Below, one piece after another: positions 17,758-25,996 of a stretch of 64,000 nucleotides of DNA. Origin of the DNA: Comamonas terrae. GTDB lineage: Bacteria; Pseudomonadota; Gammaproteobacteria; Burkholderiales; Burkholderiaceae_C. The stretch spans positions 248,001 through 312,000 of the forward strand of contig NZ_BCNT01000004.1 of assembly GCF_001544075.1 (NCBI RefSeq). The letters are read 5' to 3'. A model generated the notes under the pieces. It saw nothing but the letters and a program-made list of their open reading frames with translations, was not told the origin of the DNA and did not search any database. The first letter of the stretch is position 1. Every line of letters begins with the position of its first letter. A program made the translations under genes and the position numbers.

Positions 17758-18428
17758 GCCAGCTCCTCCACCACGCTGTGGCGCAACACGCCCAGGCCGG
17801 GCACCTCGATGGCCACGGCATCGCCCGGCCGCGCCGTCGGCGCGCCTTCGCCGGGGCCGAGGAGCAGCACGTCGCCGGCGGCCAGCGTCATGAATTCGCT
17901 CACGTCGGCGATCAGCCGCGCGGCAGGGCGCACCAGATCGGCAAAGCGGCGCGCGTAGACCGGCCGGCCGTTGATGGCGACGCGCAGGGTGGCGGCATCG
18001 ATGTCGAAGCCATTGCCGGCCGGCACGAAGGCGCTCATGGGGCAGAAGCCGTCGCGGCAGCGCTGCACGATGGCCGGGCGGTAGTAGTTCTCGTGCGGCA
18101 GCGTCACGTCGCTGGCGATCACGTAGCCGGCCACATGGGCCATGGCCTGCTGCGCCGCCACGCGCGTGGCGGCCTGGCCGATCACCAGGCCGATCGTGGC
18201 GTCGATGCGCACCTCGCCGGGGTCGGCCGGCACGGCCACGGCCGCGCCGTCGCGGGCAAAGGTGTTGCGCGGCTTGATGTAGAGCACGGGCGCTTGGGGC
18301 GCGGCCTTGTACGGCGCGCTGCCGAACTGGGGCTCCAGGCGGGTGATGGTGGCGCGGTCGTTGAGCAGCGCACCGTAGACGGTGCCCGGCGGCAGGCCGT
18401 GGTCCAGGGCAAGAGGCGGAATCTGCAT
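17754..18428 (-). CDS. hpaG1: 5-oxopent-3-ene-1,2,5-tricarboxylate decarboxylase, HpaG N-terminal-type subunit
   Basis: A 224-residue fumarylacetoacetase-fold protein matching the N-terminal half of the two-domain HpaG. It contains GTVYGALLND, PVLYIKPRNTF, and the metal-site region RIDATIGLVIG, where the usual Glu pattern is altered as in other N-terminal halves. It is the first gene of the homoprotocatechuate operon and stops inside the start of hpaG2. An AT-rich near-palindrome lies 11-28 bp upstream of its start codon, so repressor binding there would block transcription initiation or elongation. Confidence 0.9.
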   Translation of the reverse strand: MQIPPLALDHGLPPGTVYGALLNDRATITRLEPQFGSAPYKAAPQAPVLYIKPRNTFARDGAAVAVPADPGEVRIDATIGLVIGQAATRVAAQQAMAHVAGYVIASDVTLPHENYYRPAIVQRCRDGFCPMSAFVPAGNGFDIDAATLRVAINGRPVYARRFADLVRPAARLIADVSEFMTLAAGDVLLLGPGEGAPTARPGDAVAIEVPGLGVLRHSVVEELA

Positions 18429-18438
18429 GGTCGATATT

Positions 18439-18456
18439 TAATTAACATGGTAATTA
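18439..18456. promoter_or_regulatory. Probable HpaR operator
   Basis: TAATTAACATGGTAATTA, an 18-bp near-perfect palindrome centred on CATG (one mismatched pair), in a very AT-rich patch within GC-rich surroundings. It lies 11 bp before the hpaG1 start. MarR-family repressors bind palindromes of this size. The link to HpaR is inferred from position and the presence of hpaR in the cluster. Confidence 0.65.
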
Positions 18457-18549
18457 TTAAGGCGGCAACTACCGCCGTCAACCAAGGCAGATACGGTGTT
18501 TTCCCGCGGTCTCGCCATGCATCGCGTGCCCCGGCGCGGTGCCCAAATG

Positions 18550-18581
18550 CCAAGGGCCGCGGCATGAACCGCGGCCCTTGG
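18550..18581 (-). terminator. Strong hairpin after dadA
   Basis: A perfect 13-bp stem (CCAAGGGCCGCGG / CCGCGGCCCTTGG) with a 6-nt loop, 15 bp beyond the dadA stop on the minus strand. The trailing sequence has only a short T-run (CATTTGGG), so it may act as a terminator or a 3'-end stabiliser. Confidence 0.7.
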
Positions 18582-18596
18582 CGCAAAGAAGTGGCG

Positions 18597-19937
18597 CTAT
18601 GCCCGGGCCGTCATGGCCGGCTGCGGCTGCAGGCCGCGCGTGCGCGGCAAGCCCACGAAGCCGAAGTCCAGCGCGGGCTGCTCGCCGCTGATCAGCGCGG
18701 CCAGGGCCTTGCCCGAGCCTGCGCCGTGCGTCCAGCCCAGCGTGCCGTGGCCCGCGTTGACCCAGATGCCTGCGGCTCCGGTGGCGCCTATGCAGGGAAT
18801 GTTGGTGGGCGTGGCGGGGCGCAGGCCACACCAGAACTGCGGGTTGCCACCTTCCTCGGGCAGGCGGGTGTCGCAGACGCCGGGCATCAGCTCCTCGATG
18901 CGCCGCACCAGCATGCGGCAGCGTGCGCGCGCCGTGTCACTGGACAGAGAGAGATCGAAGCCGCCGAGTTCGATGGTGCCGGCCACGCGCAGCGTGTCGC
19001 CCAGGCGGCTCATGGCGATCTTGCGGCTGTCGTCGATGGCGGAGACAAACGGCGCCTTGTCGGGCTGCAGTATCGGCAGCGTGGCGCTGTAGCCCTTGCC
19101 GGGATAGATGGGCAGCTGCACGCCCAGGGGCTTGAGCAGCCGCGGCGTATACGAGCCGCAGGCCACGACGACGGCATCGGCGCCCAGCCAGCGGGCAGGG
19201 CCGCCCTGATTGCCGCGCACCTGCACATGGGCCGGCTTGCCGCTGCGCGCAGGCTGCAGCCCCAGGATCTGGTGGTCGTAGAGAAAGTCCACGCCCAGCG
19301 TTGCGCAGCGGCGTGCCAGCTGTTCGGTGAACAGGCGCGCATCGCCGCTTTCGTCGGTTTCGGTGAAGGTGCCGCCCGCAATGTGCTCGGCATAGGGCGT
19401 GAAGGCCGGCTCGATGCGCAGCAGCTCCTCGCGGCTGACCAGGCGGCGCTGCACGCCGTGGCGGCGCATCAGCTCCACGCCTTCGGCCGCCGCGTCGAAG
19501 GCCTGGCGGCTGCTGTAGAAATGGGCGATGCCGCGCTCCAGGCGGTGAAAGGCGATGCCCGTGCCGGCCACCACGTCCTTGAGCGCCACATGGCTGTAGG
19601 CGCCCAGGGCCACGATCTGCTGCACGTTGCGCGCGAAGGCCGCGTCGTTGCACTGGGCCAGGAACTGCAGGCACCAGCGCCACTGGGCCGGATCCAGCTG
19701 CGGGCGCAGCAGCAGCGGAGCCTCCTTGTCGAACATCCATTGGAGGGCCTTCCAGGGAGCCTGCCGGTTGGCCCAGGGCTCGCAGTAGCTGACCGAGATC
19801 TGCCCTGCGTTGGCAAAGCTGGTCTCCAGCGCCGGGCCGCTCTGGCGGTCCACGACGGTGACCTCGTGGCCGCGCTCGCGCAGGTGCCAGGCGGTGCTGA
19901 TGCCGATGATGCCGGCTCCCAGGACGATGATGTTCAT
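18597..19937 (-). CDS. dadA: D-amino acid dehydrogenase (DadA family)
   Basis: A 446-residue FAD-dependent oxidoreductase. The N-terminal Rossmann motif IIVLGAGIIGISTAWHL binds FAD. Other DadA-type motifs are ETSFANAGQISVSYCEPWA and the C-terminal GHGTLGWTHGAGSGKALA. It deaminates D-amino acids such as D-alanine to keto acids, passing electrons to the respiratory chain at the membrane. The ATG at 19937 puts the FAD motif at the N terminus, so the longer frame starting at 19955 is not needed. It is divergent from the LysR gene at 20023 with 85 bp between, a typical regulator-target layout. No alanine racemase gene (dadX) is nearby. Confidence 0.9.
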   Translation of the reverse strand: MNIIVLGAGIIGISTAWHLRERGHEVTVVDRQSGPALETSFANAGQISVSYCEPWANRQAPWKALQWMFDKEAPLLLRPQLDPAQWRWCLQFLAQCNDAAFARNVQQIVALGAYSHVALKDVVAGTGIAFHRLERGIAHFYSSRQAFDAAAEGVELMRRHGVQRRLVSREELLRIEPAFTPYAEHIAGGTFTETDESGDARLFTEQLARRCATLGVDFLYDHQILGLQPARSGKPAHVQVRGNQGGPARWLGADAVVVACGSYTPRLLKPLGVQLPIYPGKGYSATLPILQPDKAPFVSAIDDSRKIAMSRLGDTLRVAGTIELGGFDLSLSSDTARARCRMLVRRIEELMPGVCDTRLPEEGGNPQFWCGLRPATPTNIPCIGATGAAGIWVNAGHGTLGWTHGAGSGKALAALISGEQPALDFGFVGLPRTRGLQPQPAMTARA

Positions 19938-20022
19938 GGAGACCAGTGTCCGCACTCTTGTGGCTGTACAAAAGCACCATTAAATTTTCAGCAGATTCAT
20001 CAGTTTGGCTAATGGAGTGCGT

Positions 20023-20955
20023 ATGACATCCTGGGATCCCGCCGCGCTGGAATGCCTGGCCGCCATCGTCGAGGAGGGGGGCTTCGAGCGCGCGGCCGTC
20101 CGGCTGCACATCACGCAGTCGGCCGTGTCGCAGCGCCTGCGCACGCTGGAGGCGCAGATCGGCTCGGTGCTGGTAGAGCGCACGCGGCCCGTCAAGCCCA
20201 CGAGCGCGGGCCGGCTGCTGCTCAAGCATGCCAAGCAGCTGCGCCTGTTGCGCGCCGACCTGGCGCGCGAGCTGCAGGAGCTGGCGCCCCAGACCGGGCA
20301 GAGCCTGGCCGGCGAGACGGTCTCCATCGCCATCAATGCCGACAGCATTGCCACCTGGGCCATGGAGGCGCTGGACGGGCTGGTGCGCGACGGGCTGCCG
20401 CTGGAGGTGGTGGTGGACGACCAGGATTTCACGCAGGAACTGCTGCGCTCCGGCCAGGTCATGGGCTGCGTGACCACGCTGAGCCAGGCCCTGCGCGGCT
20501 GCGCGGTGCAGCCGCTGGGGGCCATGCGCTATGTGGCCGTTGCTTCGGCCGGTTTCGCGCGCGAGCGCCTGCCCCAGGGGCTCACGCGCAGCAACTGCAA
20601 CCGGCTGCCGTATCTGTCGTTCAACCGCAAGGATGATATGCAGGCCGAGTTCGTGGCACGCTGCCTGGGCTTGCGCTCGGTATCGCTGCGCCAGCAGATT
20701 CTGTTGCCCAGCTGCGAGGCACAGCTGCGCGCCGTGCGCGCGGGCTGGGGCGTGGGCGTGCTGCCCGAGCTGCAGGTGAGGCCGGCGCTGGAAGCCGGCG
20801 ATCTGGTGGATGTGGCCCCCGGCCATGCACTGGCCATAGACCTGTACTGGCACTGCTGGAACCTGGACTCGCGCGTGCTGGAGCGTGTGAGCAGGGCGCT
20901 GCTGCGCACGGCCAGGGTTCTGCTGGCGCAGCCAGGACGGATCGAGGGAGAGTGA
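20023..20955 (+). CDS. LysR-family regulator, ArgP/LysG type
   Basis: A 310-residue LysR protein. The winged-helix segment GFERAAVRLHITQSAVSQRLRTLE (key part RAAVRLHITQSAVSQR) and the overall layout resemble ArgP (IciA), which in E. coli controls arginine export and lysine genes in response to Arg and Lys. The effector-binding domain is C-terminal (about residues 90-300). GGAG lies 6 bp before the ATG at 20023, which is preferred over an upstream TTG. It faces dadA, so it may control dadA. No lysE-type exporter gene is adjacent, unlike many ArgP loci. Confidence 0.82.
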   Translation: MTSWDPAALECLAAIVEEGGFERAAVRLHITQSAVSQRLRTLEAQIGSVLVERTRPVKPTSAGRLLLKHAKQLRLLRADLARELQELAPQTGQSLAGETVSIAINADSIATWAMEALDGLVRDGLPLEVVVDDQDFTQELLRSGQVMGCVTTLSQALRGCAVQPLGAMRYVAVASAGFARERLPQGLTRSNCNRLPYLSFNRKDDMQAEFVARCLGLRSVSLRQQILLPSCEAQLRAVRAGWGVGVLPELQVRPALEAGDLVDVAPGHALAIDLYWHCWNLDSRVLERVSRALLRTARVLLAQPGRIEGE

Positions 20956-20960
20956 ATTCC

Positions 20961-21042
20961 GATAGCTGGTTGCGCTTGCTCTATCTGGATTTCAGATGGC
21001 TTTGCCCTGGAAATCGAGATATGGAAAGCGCAGTCAGCTATC
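20961..21042. repeat. 82-bp element with 17-bp terminal inverted repeats
   Basis: The left end GATAGCTGGTTGCGCTT (20961-20977) and right end AAGCGCAGTCAGCTATC (21026-21042) are inverted repeats matching at 15 of 17 positions. The interior is AT-richer than the neighbours. Related sequences occur at 27871-27950 and 40497-40580. It begins 5 bp after the ArgP-like gene's stop and ends 18 bp before the uspA stop, so it fills a convergent intergenic space. Confidence 0.7.
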
Positions 21043-21060
21043 GTAAAAATAGCGCAGCGT

Positions 21061-21483
21061 TCAGCGCACCAGCAGCACGGGGATGGTGCAGCCGGCCAGC
21101 ACCTGCGAGCTCACCGAGCCCATGACCAGGCGGCCCAGGGCGCCGTGGCCGTGCGTGCCCATCATGATGAGGTCGAACTTGCCGTTCTGCGCCTCCTGGA
21201 TGATGGAATCCGCAATCGGCCCCACCTTGCTCACGCACTGCACCTGCACGCCGCGCGCCGTGAGGAAGTCGCGCACCGGATCCAGGATCTTGGCGATCTC
21301 CTCGTCGTAGTACTGCTCCACCACTTCCTTGCCCACGGCCGCGCGGGCGCGGGCCGGCAGCAGCGGCTGCACGGTGATGGCCGTGTACTCGTGGTGGGTG
21401 CCCAGCAGTTCCTGGTGCGAAGTCAGATAGGCCAGCATCTTCTGGGTGTAGGGGCTGCCGTCGACGGAAAGCAGAATCTTCAT
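21061..21483 (-). CDS. Universal stress protein, UspA family
   Basis: A 140-residue single-domain Usp protein. It starts KILLSVDGSPYTQK and carries the ATP-binding signature GTHGHGALGRLVMGSVS (G-2x-G-9x-G-S/T) near the C terminus. ATP-binding Usp proteins accumulate under growth arrest or stress; the direct target is unknown. GGAGGA lies 8 bp before the ATG. It is 29 bp downstream of the metallophosphoesterase start side, on the same strand, with no obvious functional link. Confidence 0.92.
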   Translation of the reverse strand: MKILLSVDGSPYTQKMLAYLTSHQELLGTHHEYTAITVQPLLPARARAAVGKEVVEQYYDEEIAKILDPVRDFLTARGVQVQCVSKVGPIADSIIQEAQNGKFDLIMMGTHGHGALGRLVMGSVSSQVLAGCTIPVLLVR

Positions 21484-21512
21484 GCCAAGTCCTCCAGGTT
21501 GATGGAACCAGT

Positions 21513-22391
21513 CTACGAGCTTCGCTGCACAGAGTCTTTGTCTTGCCTCAAGTCAATTGTGGATGCGGGCCGGAATCCCTGCTGCTCGCCCTTGCGCGCA
21601 TAGCCCAGCGGATTGGCCACCACGCGGCACTGCCAGGCCGAGCCGTCGGGCCGCAGGCCCTGGGCCAGATAGTCGCTGGGGCAGTGCAGGTGGCCGTGCA
21701 GCCACAGGTCGGCATAGGGCAGATAGTCGTCCATCACATTGCAAAAGCCCGCCGTGCCCGGCACCAGGCCGTAGCGCGGATCGGCGCTGCGCAGGCTGGG
21801 CGCGAAATGCGTGACGGCCACCGTGGGGCCGTCGAAGGGGCGGGCCAGCGCCGCGCGCAGCCAGTCCTGGCAGAGCAGGCATTCCTCGCGCATGGGCTCG
21901 GCCAGGAAAGGTTCGCCATGGCGCGTGCCCCCGGTCTTGGACAGATAGAAGTTGGCCGCGCGAAAGGCCTTCTCCCGCAGCCTGTGCAGGCGGGTGGGGT
22001 CGCTCACGCCTTCGTGCATGGCCATGGCGTCGAAGTCGCTCCACAGCGTGGTGCCCACGAAGCGCACGCCGTCCAGCACCGCGGTTTCGCGGTCCAGCCA
22101 GATCAGGCCCAGGCGCTCGCAGATGCGCTGCAGGCGCTCGCGTGCCGCATCGAAGTCCTGCATGTCGTACTCGTGGTTGCCCGGCACGAAGAGCACGGGC
22201 GCGGGCCAGCCTGCGTACTGGGGCAGCGGCGAAAAGCGCTCCAGCCCGAAGTTCTCGCCCTCCACCTGGCAGCCGCTCTGGTAGGCGCCGATATCGCCGG
22301 CCAGCACCAGCACATCGGCGCCCGGAGCGGGTTCGGCCACGAACCGGGGATGGACTTCGAGGTGCAGGTCGGACAGCAGCTGGATCTTCAT
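21513..22391 (-). CDS. Calcineurin-like metallophosphoesterase
   Basis: A 292-residue protein with all five metallophosphoesterase motifs in order: SDLHLE, LAGDIG, PGNHEYD, VTHFAPS and GHLHCPSDY. These bind two metal ions. The closest general type is the small cytoplasmic phosphoesterases of unknown substrate in proteobacteria. There is no signal peptide. Candidate roles are phosphodiester or phosphomonoester hydrolysis, perhaps on nucleotides, but nothing in the neighbourhood narrows this. The start codon has no clear Shine-Dalgarno, so the N terminus (MKIQLLSDLH) is accepted because the first metal motif begins at residue 7. Confidence 0.85.
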   Translation of the reverse strand: MKIQLLSDLHLEVHPRFVAEPAPGADVLVLAGDIGAYQSGCQVEGENFGLERFSPLPQYAGWPAPVLFVPGNHEYDMQDFDAARERLQRICERLGLIWLDRETAVLDGVRFVGTTLWSDFDAMAMHEGVSDPTRLHRLREKAFRAANFYLSKTGGTRHGEPFLAEPMREECLLCQDWLRAALARPFDGPTVAVTHFAPSLRSADPRYGLVPGTAGFCNVMDDYLPYADLWLHGHLHCPSDYLAQGLRPDGSAWQCRVVANPLGYARKGEQQGFRPASTIDLRQDKDSVQRSS

Positions 22392-22422
22392 GGAAAAGGA
22401 GTTTAGGGCCTTGGCCGGCCGC

Positions 22423-23379
22423 TCAGGGTGCGTGGACTGCGGCGGCGCGCGTCAGCGTTCTGAGCAGCCAGTCATAGGCCTGCGGGTGCGGGCCGCGGCG
22501 GCGCCACAGCGCATCCACATGCACGGGTGTCACGTCGAAGGGCAGGTCGCGCAGCACCAGCTGCTCCTGCATGCCGGTCACCGGCACGAAGTGGCGCGGC
22601 AGAATGGTCAGCAGGTCCGAGTCGATGACCACGCGGGCCGCGGTGAAGAACTGGTTGACCGTCAGCACCACCTTGCGCGAGCGGCCCAGCGAGGCCAGGG
22701 CCTCGTCGATGAAGCCGAAGGAGCGGCCCGAAAAGCTCACCAGCATGTGGTGGGCCGCGCAGTAGTTGTCCAGCGTGAGCTGTACCTGCTCGAGCGGATG
22801 GCCCTTGCGCATCACGCACAGGTATTCGCCTTCATACAGGCGCCGGCTGTCGAAGGCCACCAGCGCGCCGGTCTGGGCGCGGGCCGTGAGGTCGGCCAGC
22901 ACGGCGGGAAAGTAGCCCACGGCCATGTCGGCCTCGCCGTCGTCGAGCAGCGGGCGCGGATCGCGCGTGGTCAGCGGCAGCACGCGCACGCTGATGCCCG
23001 GCGCCTCCTTCTCGAGGATCCGGTACAGCGGCGGGATCAGCGTGGCGGCCGTGGCATCGGCCATGGCGATCACAAAGGTGGTGTCGGCCGTGGCAGGGTC
23101 GAAGTCGTCGGGCACCAGCACGCCTTCGAGCTGCTGCATGGCTTCGCGCACCACGGGCCACAGCGCCTGCGCGCGTGGCGTGGGCTCCACGCCCTGGCCC
23201 TGGCGCACCAGCAGCTCGTCGCCCAGCACTTCGCGCAGCCGGCGCATGGCATTGCTCACCGCCGGCTGGGTGATCGACAGCTTGTGCGCGGCTCGCGTGA
23301 GGCTGCGTTCGGACATGACCTCGTCGAAGACGCGCAGCAGGTTCAGGTCCAGCGAGCGGAAGTTGATGGGTGGCGGCAT
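22423..23379 (-). CDS. LysR-family transcriptional regulator
   Basis: A 318-residue LysR protein. The HTH segment SLTRAAHKLSITQPAVSN leads into MRRLREVLGDELLVR, the dimerisation helix region. The effector domain, with NQFFTAARVVIDSDLLTILP near the C terminus, resembles NodD/LeuO-like or PcpR-like LysR proteins that respond to aromatic compounds. It is divergent from the small membrane protein gene at 23512, and two inverted repeats of LysR-box type lie between them. The target is therefore probably the membrane protein gene, itself, or both. The effector is unknown. Confidence 0.88.
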   Translation of the reverse strand: MPPPINFRSLDLNLLRVFDEVMSERSLTRAAHKLSITQPAVSNAMRRLREVLGDELLVRQGQGVEPTPRAQALWPVVREAMQQLEGVLVPDDFDPATADTTFVIAMADATAATLIPPLYRILEKEAPGISVRVLPLTTRDPRPLLDDGEADMAVGYFPAVLADLTARAQTGALVAFDSRRLYEGEYLCVMRKGHPLEQVQLTLDNYCAAHHMLVSFSGRSFGFIDEALASLGRSRKVVLTVNQFFTAARVVIDSDLLTILPRHFVPVTGMQEQLVLRDLPFDVTPVHVDALWRRRGPHPQAYDWLLRTLTRAAAVHAP

Positions 23380-23389
23380 GGCGATTGAT

Positions 23390-23434
23390 ACATCACTGAT
23401 GTGAATGCTACAGATTCAAAATATAAATTTGAAT
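23390..23434. promoter_or_regulatory. Probable LysR binding sites
   Basis: ACATCA-C-TGATGT (23390-23402) is a perfect palindrome, and ATTCAAA-N7-TTTGAAT (23414-23434) is a perfect 7-bp inverted repeat containing the T-N11-A LysR box. Both lie between the divergent LysR gene and the membrane protein gene, in an AT-rich stretch. A TATAGT near 23452 could be the -10 of the plus-strand gene. Confidence 0.6.
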
Positions 23435-23511
23435 GGATATGGGGTAAACCCTATAGTTACGTCATTCCCGCGGCATTCCGCCATAAGCGTTGGACCACAG
23501 GGTTATCTGCC

Positions 23512-23955
23512 ATGAGCAACTTTATTTACAACTCCTACAGTGTCGAGCACCCCGGTGTGGTGCGTTTCTATCCCACCGACGAGCAGCGTCTGGCCGCGCA
23601 GCAGGCGCCTCGCCGCCACCGCTACGAGCCCGCGCCCCAGCCGCTGCTGACCTACCTGATCGCCGGCGCCGCCGTGCTGGTGGTGGTCTTTGCTGCCCTG
23701 TTCGAATCCGCCGAATCCTGGGGCAACGGCTTCCTGCTGAGCGCCTGGATGGTGCTGTGGGCCATCGCCTTCGCCGGCGTGGCACTGCTGTCCGGCCCGC
23801 TGCGCCGCACCTTCAAGCTGCTGGGCAACGGCTATCGTGCCTGGGTGCAGAGCCGCCAGCAAGCTGCCGCCGACGAGCGCATCTGGAACGCCGCGCTGCA
23901 GGACGCCCGCCTGATGGCCGACTTGGCCCGCGCCATGGACCGCCAGCGCCGCTAA
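23512..23955 (+). CDS. Small membrane protein of unknown function
   Basis: A 147-residue protein I do not recognise. It has a Tyr/Pro-rich N-terminal region (about 1-42), two hydrophobic helices (about 45-65, LLTYLIAGAAVLVVVFAALF, and about 73-96, ending VALLSG), and a basic, Ala/Gln-rich C-terminal tail (about 100-147) predicted cytoplasmic. No enzyme motif is visible. The ATG at 23512 is preferred over an open reading frame extending upstream because the upstream part covers the regulatory repeats. It ends before a strong terminator. Divergence from a LysR gene suggests induced expression. Confidence 0.75.
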   Translation: MSNFIYNSYSVEHPGVVRFYPTDEQRLAAQQAPRRHRYEPAPQPLLTYLIAGAAVLVVVFAALFESAESWGNGFLLSAWMVLWAIAFAGVALLSGPLRRTFKLLGNGYRAWVQSRQQAAADERIWNAALQDARLMADLARAMDRQRR

Positions 23956-23975
23956 GCACCGCGCTGCCCGTCTCG

Positions 23976-24010
23976 GAAAAAGCCGCTGCCCACCAGGCCG
24001 CGGCTTTTTC
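23976..24010 (+). terminator. Intrinsic terminator after the membrane protein gene
   Basis: An 11-bp perfect stem GAAAAAGCCGC / GCGGCTTTTTC with a 13-nt loop and a T-run on the plus strand, 21 bp after the stop at 23955. Confidence 0.88.
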
Positions 24011-24038
24011 ATGCCGGCACGGTTTGCCGGCTGCAACG

Positions 24039-24076
24039 AAAAAGGCCCTGTGGCGCAATGCACACAGGGCTTTTTT
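24039..24076. terminator. Bidirectional terminator between convergent genes
   Basis: GCCCTGTG (24045-24052) pairs with CACAGGGC (24063-24070). Six T's follow on the plus side and an A-run (T's on the minus strand) precedes, so it can stop pckG transcription coming from the right and read-through from the left. Confidence 0.85.
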
Positions 24077-24130
24077 GTGTTCCCGTTTCCGCGAAGGGCC
24101 GCTCCCGGCCGGGAACGGCCGCGCCGGGGA

Positions 24131-25996
24131 TCAGGCCGCCAGGCGCTCTTGCAGCTTGGCCTTGGTATCGAGCAGGGCCTTGGGCAGGTTGTAGGCCAGC
24201 TTGTCGAAATGCTCGCCGTGCAGCTTCATCTCCTCGGCCCAGGCCGCCGGATCGATGCTGGTCACGGTGGCGAACTGGGCGGGCGAGAACTCCAGGCCCG
24301 TCCAGTTGATCTCCGCATACTGCGGCGCGATGCCGAAAGCGGTTTCCTGGCCGGCGGCCTGGCCTTCGATGCGGTCGATCATCCACTTGAGCACGCGCAT
24401 GTTCTCGCCATAGCCGGGCCAGACGAACTTGCCCTGCTCGTTCTTGCGGAACCAGTTGGTCGTGAAGATGCGCGGCAGCGTGGCACCCTGGCCGGCGATC
24501 TTGGCGCCCAGGTTCAGCCAGTGCTGGAAATAGTCGCTCATGTTGTAGCCGGCAAACGGCAGCATCGCGAAGGGATCGCGGCGCACCACGCCCTGGGCGC
24601 CGAACGCGGCGGCCGTGGTCTCGGAGCCCATGGTGGCGGCCATGTACACGCCTTCCACCCAGTCGCGCGCCTCGGTCACCAGCGGCACGGTGGTGGAGCG
24701 GCGGCCGCCGAAGATCATGGCGTCGATCTTCACGCCCTTGGGATCGTCCCAGGCCTCGTCCAGGGCCGGGTTGTTGGTGGCGGCCACGGTGAAGCGGGCA
24801 TTGGGATGGGCAGCCTTGGCGCCGGTTTCCCTGGCGATCTGCGGCGTCCAGTCCTTGCCCTGCCAGTCGATCAGGTGCTCGGGCAGCTTGCCGGTATCGG
24901 CTTCCATGCCTTCCCACCACACGTCGCCGTCGTCGGTCAGCGCGACGTTCGTGAAGATCACGTTGCTGTCGAGGCTGGCCATGCAGTTGGGATTGGTGTG
25001 GTAGTTGGTGCCGGGCGCCACGCCGAAATAGCCGGCCTCGGGGTTGATCGCGCGCAGGCTGCCGTCGGCCTGGGGCTTGATCCAGGCGATGTCGTCGCCG
25101 ATGGTCGTGACCTTCCAGCCTTCGAAGCCCTTGGGCGGCACCAGCATGGAGAAATTGGTCTTGCCGCAGGCGCTGGGGAAGGCCGCAGCCACGTGGTACT
25201 TCTTGCCGTCGGGCTTGGTCACGCCCAGGATCAGCATGTGCTCGGCCAGCCAGCCCTGGTCGCGGCCCATGGTGGAGGCAATGCGCAGCGCAAAGCATTT
25301 CTTGCCCAGCAGCGCATTGCCGCCGTAGCCCGAGCCGTAGCTCCAGATCTCGCGCGTTTCGGGGTAGTGGACGATGTACTTGGTCTTGTTGCAGGGCCAG
25401 GTCGTCGTGTCCTTCTCGCCGGCGGCCAGCGGCGCGCCGATGGTATGCACGCAGGGCACGAACTCGCCGTCTTCGCCGATCACGTCGTAGACGGCGCGGC
25501 CCATGCGCGTCATGAGCTTCATGTTGACGGCCACATAGGCGCTGTCGGACAGCTCCACGCCCACATGGGCGATCGGGCTGCCCAGCGGGCCCATGGAGAA
25601 CGGAACCACGTACATGGTGCGTCCGGCCATGCAGCCGTCGAACAGCGGCTGCAGCGTGGCGCGCATCTCGGCAGGGGCCATCCAGTTGTTGGTCGGGCCG
25701 GCGTCTTCCTTCTTCTCGGAGCAGATGTAGGTGCGGTCCTCGACGCGGGCCACGTCCGAGGGATCGGTCCAGGCCAGGTAGCTGCCGGGACGCTTGGCGG
25801 GATTGAGCTTCTTGAAGGTGCCGGCATCGACGAGCTGCTGGCACAGCGCGTCATATTCCTGCTGGCTGCCGTCGCACCAGTGGATCCTGGCGGGCTTGCA
25901 CAGCGCGGCCATTTCGGCCACCCAGGCGACCAGCTGGGGATTCCTGACGTAGGCAGGCGCCTGGATATCCAGGACTTGGGTTGCGGTTGCATTCAT
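24131..25996 (-). CDS. pckG: Phosphoenolpyruvate carboxykinase (GTP)
   Basis: A 621-residue GTP-type PEPCK. The kinase-1a P-loop region is [16 protein letters not shown], followed by TIGDDIAWI (kinase-2, metal-binding Asp) and the guanine-binding segment around [21 protein letters not shown]. The active-site [13 protein letters not shown] is also present. It converts oxaloacetate to PEP, the entry to gluconeogenesis during growth on acids. The ATG at 25996 starts the conserved protein; the 41 upstream in-frame codons look non-coding. A long leader (about 165 nt) and a palindrome at the probable promoter imply regulation by carbon source. Confidence 0.96.
   Translation of the reverse strand: MNATATQVLDIQAPAYVRNPQLVAWVAEMAALCKPARIHWCDGSQQEYDALCQQLVDAGTFKKLNPAKRPGSYLAWTDPSDVARVEDRTYICSEKKEDAGPTNNWMAPAEMRATLQPLFDGCMAGRTMYVVPFSMGPLGSPIAHVGVELSDSAYVAVNMKLMTRMGRAVYDVIGEDGEFVPCVHTIGAPLAAGEKDTTTWPCNKTKYIVHYPETREIWSYGSGYGGNALLGKKCFALRIASTMGRDQGWLAEHMLILGVTKPDGKKYHVAAAFPSACGKTNFSMLVPPKGFEGWKVTTIGDDIAWIKPQADGSLRAINPEAGYFGVAPGTNYHTNPNCMASLDSNVIFTNVALTDDGDVWWEGMEADTGKLPEHLIDWQGKDWTPQIARETGAKAAHPNARFTVAATNNPALDEAWDDPKGVKIDAMIFGGRRSTTVPLVTEARDWVEGVYMAATMGSETTAAAFGAQGVVRRDPFAMLPFAGYNMSDYFQHWLNLGAKIAGQGATLPRIFTTNWFRKNEQGKFVWPGYGENMRVLKWMIDRIEGQAAGQETAFGIAPQYAEINWTGLEFSPAQFATVTSIDPAAWAEEMKLHGEHFDKLAYNLPKALLDTKAKLQERLAA

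Noticed and set aside
19977..20015. CCATTA...TAATGG inverted repeat between dadA and the ArgP-like gene as an operator
   Set aside because: The arms are only 6 bp with a 27-nt spacer, so chance is a good explanation. A LysR site somewhere in the gap is still likely.
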